Shown here: positions 6,078-7,935 of the stretch, piece after piece
Layout: every line of letters begins with the position of its first letter
Position numbering within the stretch: the stretch's first letter is position 1
NCBI GenBank assembly: GCA_016177865.1
Contig: JACOUJ010000271.1
Location: 1 to 7,935 of the forward strand
DNA: 7,935 nt
Direction of reading: 5' to 3'
From: Candidatus Rokuibacteriota bacterium
GTDB taxonomy: Bacteria > Methylomirabilota > Methylomirabilia > Rokubacteriales > JACOUJ01
Made by a program: the position numbers and the translations under genes
Notes under the pieces: generated by a model
Databases searched by the model: none
The model's input: the letters and a program-made list of their open reading frames with translations, nothing else
What the model was told of the DNA's origin: nothing

Positions 6078-6797
6078 TTACCTCAGCCCTTCGGCTCGGC
6101 GGTATGCCGCCACGATCACCGCGGCGGCGTACGCGGCTAGGGCCGCCTGGAGGATCACGGTGACGAGAGCCCCGAGGACCGGGACGAACCGAAAGATCAT
6201 CCCGACAATCCCGACGAGCACTCCGATCACCAGAAGTCCGGCGGCCAGAATGAGACTGTCACCCAAGTGACTGCTCACCAGCTTGACGCTAGTGCTCAGG
6301 GCCCCCGTGCCACTCGTCCCGCCCAACATGACCGCGGGGAGCGTGTAGAGGAGGAAGAAGGCGGCAATGAGACCCGGAACCAAGAACAGCATGAAGCCGA
6401 CCATGATGACGATACTCGCCAGGATGGATGCGACAACGAGATCCCCCAAGCGGCGCTGAGCCGCTGCGAATCCACTGCCGAGGGTTGTGGCTCTCCCCAC
6501 GAGCGTGTCATGGGCCATGGCCACTGTCGCCCCGCCTGCCACCATGCTCAACATGATGGAGAGCCCCATGATAAGCAGGGCCGTCCCGGCCATCGCCCCG
6601 ATGCTGCCCATCCTCACGCCTGGCGAGCCGCCCGTCATGGCCCCCATCATCCCTACAGCGATGCTGCCGATGAGCAGGTAGTTCAAGACGAGCACAATCA
6701 AAAAGGCGATGAGGGGAGGGACGATCAGGACAGGGTTCTCGCGGAGGGTCGCCCATCCCTTCTGAAACACCTGGGTTGACTCAGCGGAGTCGGCCAT
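6078..6797 (-). CDS. Polytopic membrane protein of unknown function
   Basis: I do not recognise a specific family member. The 239 residues have a short hydrophilic N-terminus (FQKGWATLRENP at 11-22) and then about five or six hydrophobic segments, roughly 22-50, 67-95, 117-136, 138-158, 180-202 and 206-231. The protein ends in a short basic tail (YRRAEGLR). A helix beginning FxKGWxxLRxNPxLxxPPL resembles the opening of several uncharacterised bacterial integral membrane families of the DUF4013/YciC-like kind. That is an impression of architecture, not an assignment. Residues 44-71 are rich in Gly and Met, with loosely repeated GSIAVGMMGAM and GSIGAMAG. No catalytic motif is seen. The start ATG at 6797 has AGGAGG at 6803-6808, 5 nt upstream. 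It sits between an aminotransferase gene (45 bp away) and nth (2 bp away), which gives no functional clue. Confidence 0.85.
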   Translation of the reverse strand: MADSAESTQVFQKGWATLRENPVLIVPPLIAFLIVLVLNYLLIGSIAVGMMGAMTGGSPGVRMGSIGAMAGTALLIMGLSIMLSMVAGGATVAMAHDTLVGRATTLGSGFAAAQRRLGDLVVASILASIVIMVGFMLFLVPGLIAAFFLLYTLPAVMLGGTSGTGALSTSVKLVSSHLGDSLILAAGLLVIGVLVGIVGMIFRFVPVLGALVTVILQAALAAYAAAVIVAAYRRAEGLR

Positions 6798-6842
6798 AAC
6801 GACCTCCTCGGGTTGGCGGGTTGAAAGCCTGGCCTCTCCCCA

Positions 6843-7935
6843 TCACAGGCGGCCGGTTTCACTGAGGAAAGTCCGAAGTCGGAGAAGCGCCGTCTGAATC
6901 TTCGGGAGGGCGTTGGCATACGAGAAGCGAAGATATCCTTCGGCGTGAGCCCCGAAGTCAATTCCCGGCGTGACGGCCACGTGAGCCCCGTCGAGAAGTT
7001 CAAACGCGAAGTCGTAGGACTTCTCGGTAAAGCGCCGAGCGTTGGCGAGGACATAAAACGCCCCGGTTGGCTCGCGCGCGATTCCGAAGCCAAGCCCACG
7101 AAGTCCGGCCACCATGGCCCTCCGGCGTTCATCGAAGATCGCCCGCATCCGGATGACGTCGGGGCCGGCTTCGTGGAGCGCCGCGACCCCTGCCCACTGG
7201 ACAAAGTCGTTACACGAAATGAAGAAGTTCATGTGAAGCCGGCGGAGGGTAGGAATAAACTCCTTCGGGGCGATGAGATAACCGAGACGCCATCCCGTCA
7301 TCGCATAGGCCTTCGAGAAGCCGTTCAGAACGAACGCCCGGTTGGTAAATTCCAGAATCGTGTGTTCTTCGCCCTCGTAGGTCAGACCGTGATAGATCTC
7401 GTCGGAGATGATCCAGGTCGGGAGTTCGGCCAGGGCCGCCATCCGCTCCGGAGCCAGAACCGCTCCCGTGGGATTTGCCGGTGAATTCAGGAGGAGCGCC
7501 CGGGTCCGCGTCGTCAATCGGTCCCGGACCGCCTCAGAATGTAGTTGGAAGCCGTCGGCCTCCCCGGTCGGGACGTACACCGGAACGCCTTCGGCGTGAG
7601 TGACGAAATTGGGGTAGCAGGCGTAGTGAGGGTCGGACAGGATGACCTCATCCCCGGGATTCAGGAGGGTGAGGAAGAGAAGGAGCATGGCCGGGGAGGT
7701 CCCGGCCGTGACCAGGATCTGGTCCGGGGAGACCTCCACGTGGTAATGCTTCCGGTAGTGTTCAGCGATGGCCTCTCGCAGAGGTAGAATACCAAGGCTC
7801 GCCGTGTACCGGGTCCGCCCCTCGGCGATGGCGCGGGCGGCCGCCTCCCGGATCATCAGTGGCGTCTCAAAATCCGGCGCGCCGAATTCCAAATGGATGA
7901 TCTCGTGCCCCTGACGCTCCAGGGCCTGGGCCCGC
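6843..7935 (-). CDS. Class I/II PLP-dependent aminotransferase, N-terminus cut by the window edge
   Basis: Fold-type I aminotransferase of the aspartate aminotransferase superfamily. The frame is open to the right edge: residues RAQALERQGHEIIHLEFGAPDFETP precede and include the TTG codon at 7892, which is an internal Leu. The true start is therefore outside, and about 363 residues are visible. Counting from that Leu as 1, motifs are GAPDFETP at 4-11, YTASLGILPLREAIA at 29-43, LNSPANPTG at 136-144, SDEIYHGLTYEG at 163-174, and GFSKAYAMTGWRLGY at 191-205 with the PLP-binding Lys194. LRFSYA at 321-326 carries the carboxylate-binding Arg322. The N-terminal GxPDF and SKxxxMTGWR motifs place it in the broad Asp/Tyr/Met aminotransferase group. 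The amino-acid substrate cannot be assigned. It is not ArgD, which is a class III enzyme, so the nearby arginine genes do not define its role. Confidence 0.93.
   Translation of the reverse strand, partial: RAQALERQGHEIIHLEFGAPDFETPLMIREAAARAIAEGRTRYTASLGILPLREAIAEHYRKHYHVEVSPDQILVTAGTSPAMLLLFLTLLNPGDEVILSDPHYACYPNFVTHAEGVPVYVPTGEADGFQLHSEAVRDRLTTRTRALLLNSPANPTGAVLAPERMAALAELPTWIISDEIYHGLTYEGEEHTILEFTNRAFVLNGFSKAYAMTGWRLGYLIAPKEFIPTLRRLHMNFFISCNDFVQWAGVAALHEAGPDVIRMRAIFDERRRAMVAGLRGLGFGIAREPTGAFYVLANARRFTEKSYDFAFELLDGAHVAVTPGIDFGAHAEGYLRFSYANALPKIQTALLRLRTFLSETGRL

Noticed and set aside
5473..6270. Long plus-strand open frame (265 codons) opposite nth and the membrane protein gene
   Set aside because: It is antisense to two well-supported genes. 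Its composition (Arg, Pro and Gly rich, no recognisable motif) is what GC-rich codon bias produces on the opposite strand.
6809..6823. Two copies of CGGGTTG separated by one base, just upstream of the membrane protein ribosome site
   Set aside because: It is too short to distinguish from chance, with no promoter or protein-site context.
7890..7892. TTG at 7892 as the aminotransferase start
   Set aside because: The frame continues to the window edge with residues that fit the family (QGHEIIHLEFGAPDF), so the codon is internal and the gene is truncated by the window.
6843..7935. Aminotransferase as ArgD (acetylornithine aminotransferase) because of nearby arginine genes
   Set aside because: The motifs are those of class I/II enzymes (SKAYAMTGWR), while ArgD belongs to class III. 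It is also separated from argC by several unrelated genes and a promoter.

Overview
The window is a GC-rich stretch of bacterial chromosome in which every convincing gene lies on the minus strand, so the map reads right to left. It uses the standard genetic code (TAA, TAG and TGA stops all occur) and bacterial Shine-Dalgarno sites. Gene content is core metabolism and translation, with no phage, transposon, CRISPR or RNA gene visible. The combination of rplM-rpsI, argC-argJ and rpsB-tsf-pyrH in one direction, a short Thermus-like EF-Ts and high GC would fit an NC10/Rokubacteria-like or deltaproteobacteria-like organism. That placement is inference from general impression, not from any search.

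Region by region, in transcription order. (1) 7935-6078: a class I/II PLP-dependent aminotransferase, cut at its N-terminus by the right window edge; then a 239-residue polytopic membrane protein of unknown function; then nth (endonuclease III), 2 bp after it and ending at 5422. (2) 5421-5322: a 100-bp gap holding a small hairpin just after nth and a strong sigma70-type promoter (TTGACA, 17-bp spacer, TATGCT). A 7-bp-arm inverted repeat overlaps both promoter elements. (3) 5321-4453: rplM-rpsI (ribosomal proteins L13 and S9), overlapping by 4 bp, followed by a rho-independent terminator at 4434-4405. (4) 4379-2119: argC-argJ, two steps of arginine biosynthesis, tightly linked. (5) 2043-1: rpsB-tsf-pyrH (ribosomal protein S2, EF-Ts, UMP kinase). 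pyrH starts on the last base of the tsf stop codon and runs off the left edge.

Most of the window serves translation: ribosomal proteins, the elongation-factor exchange factor, UMP supply for RNA, and arginine supply. The aminotransferase and membrane protein have no visible functional link to this. No gap exceeds 100 bp, so there is no unexplained gene-free stretch. I see no previously undescribed system. The points most worth a second look are regulatory: the dyad over the rplM promoter, the terminator only about 25 nt before argC, and a possible structured leader before rpsB.
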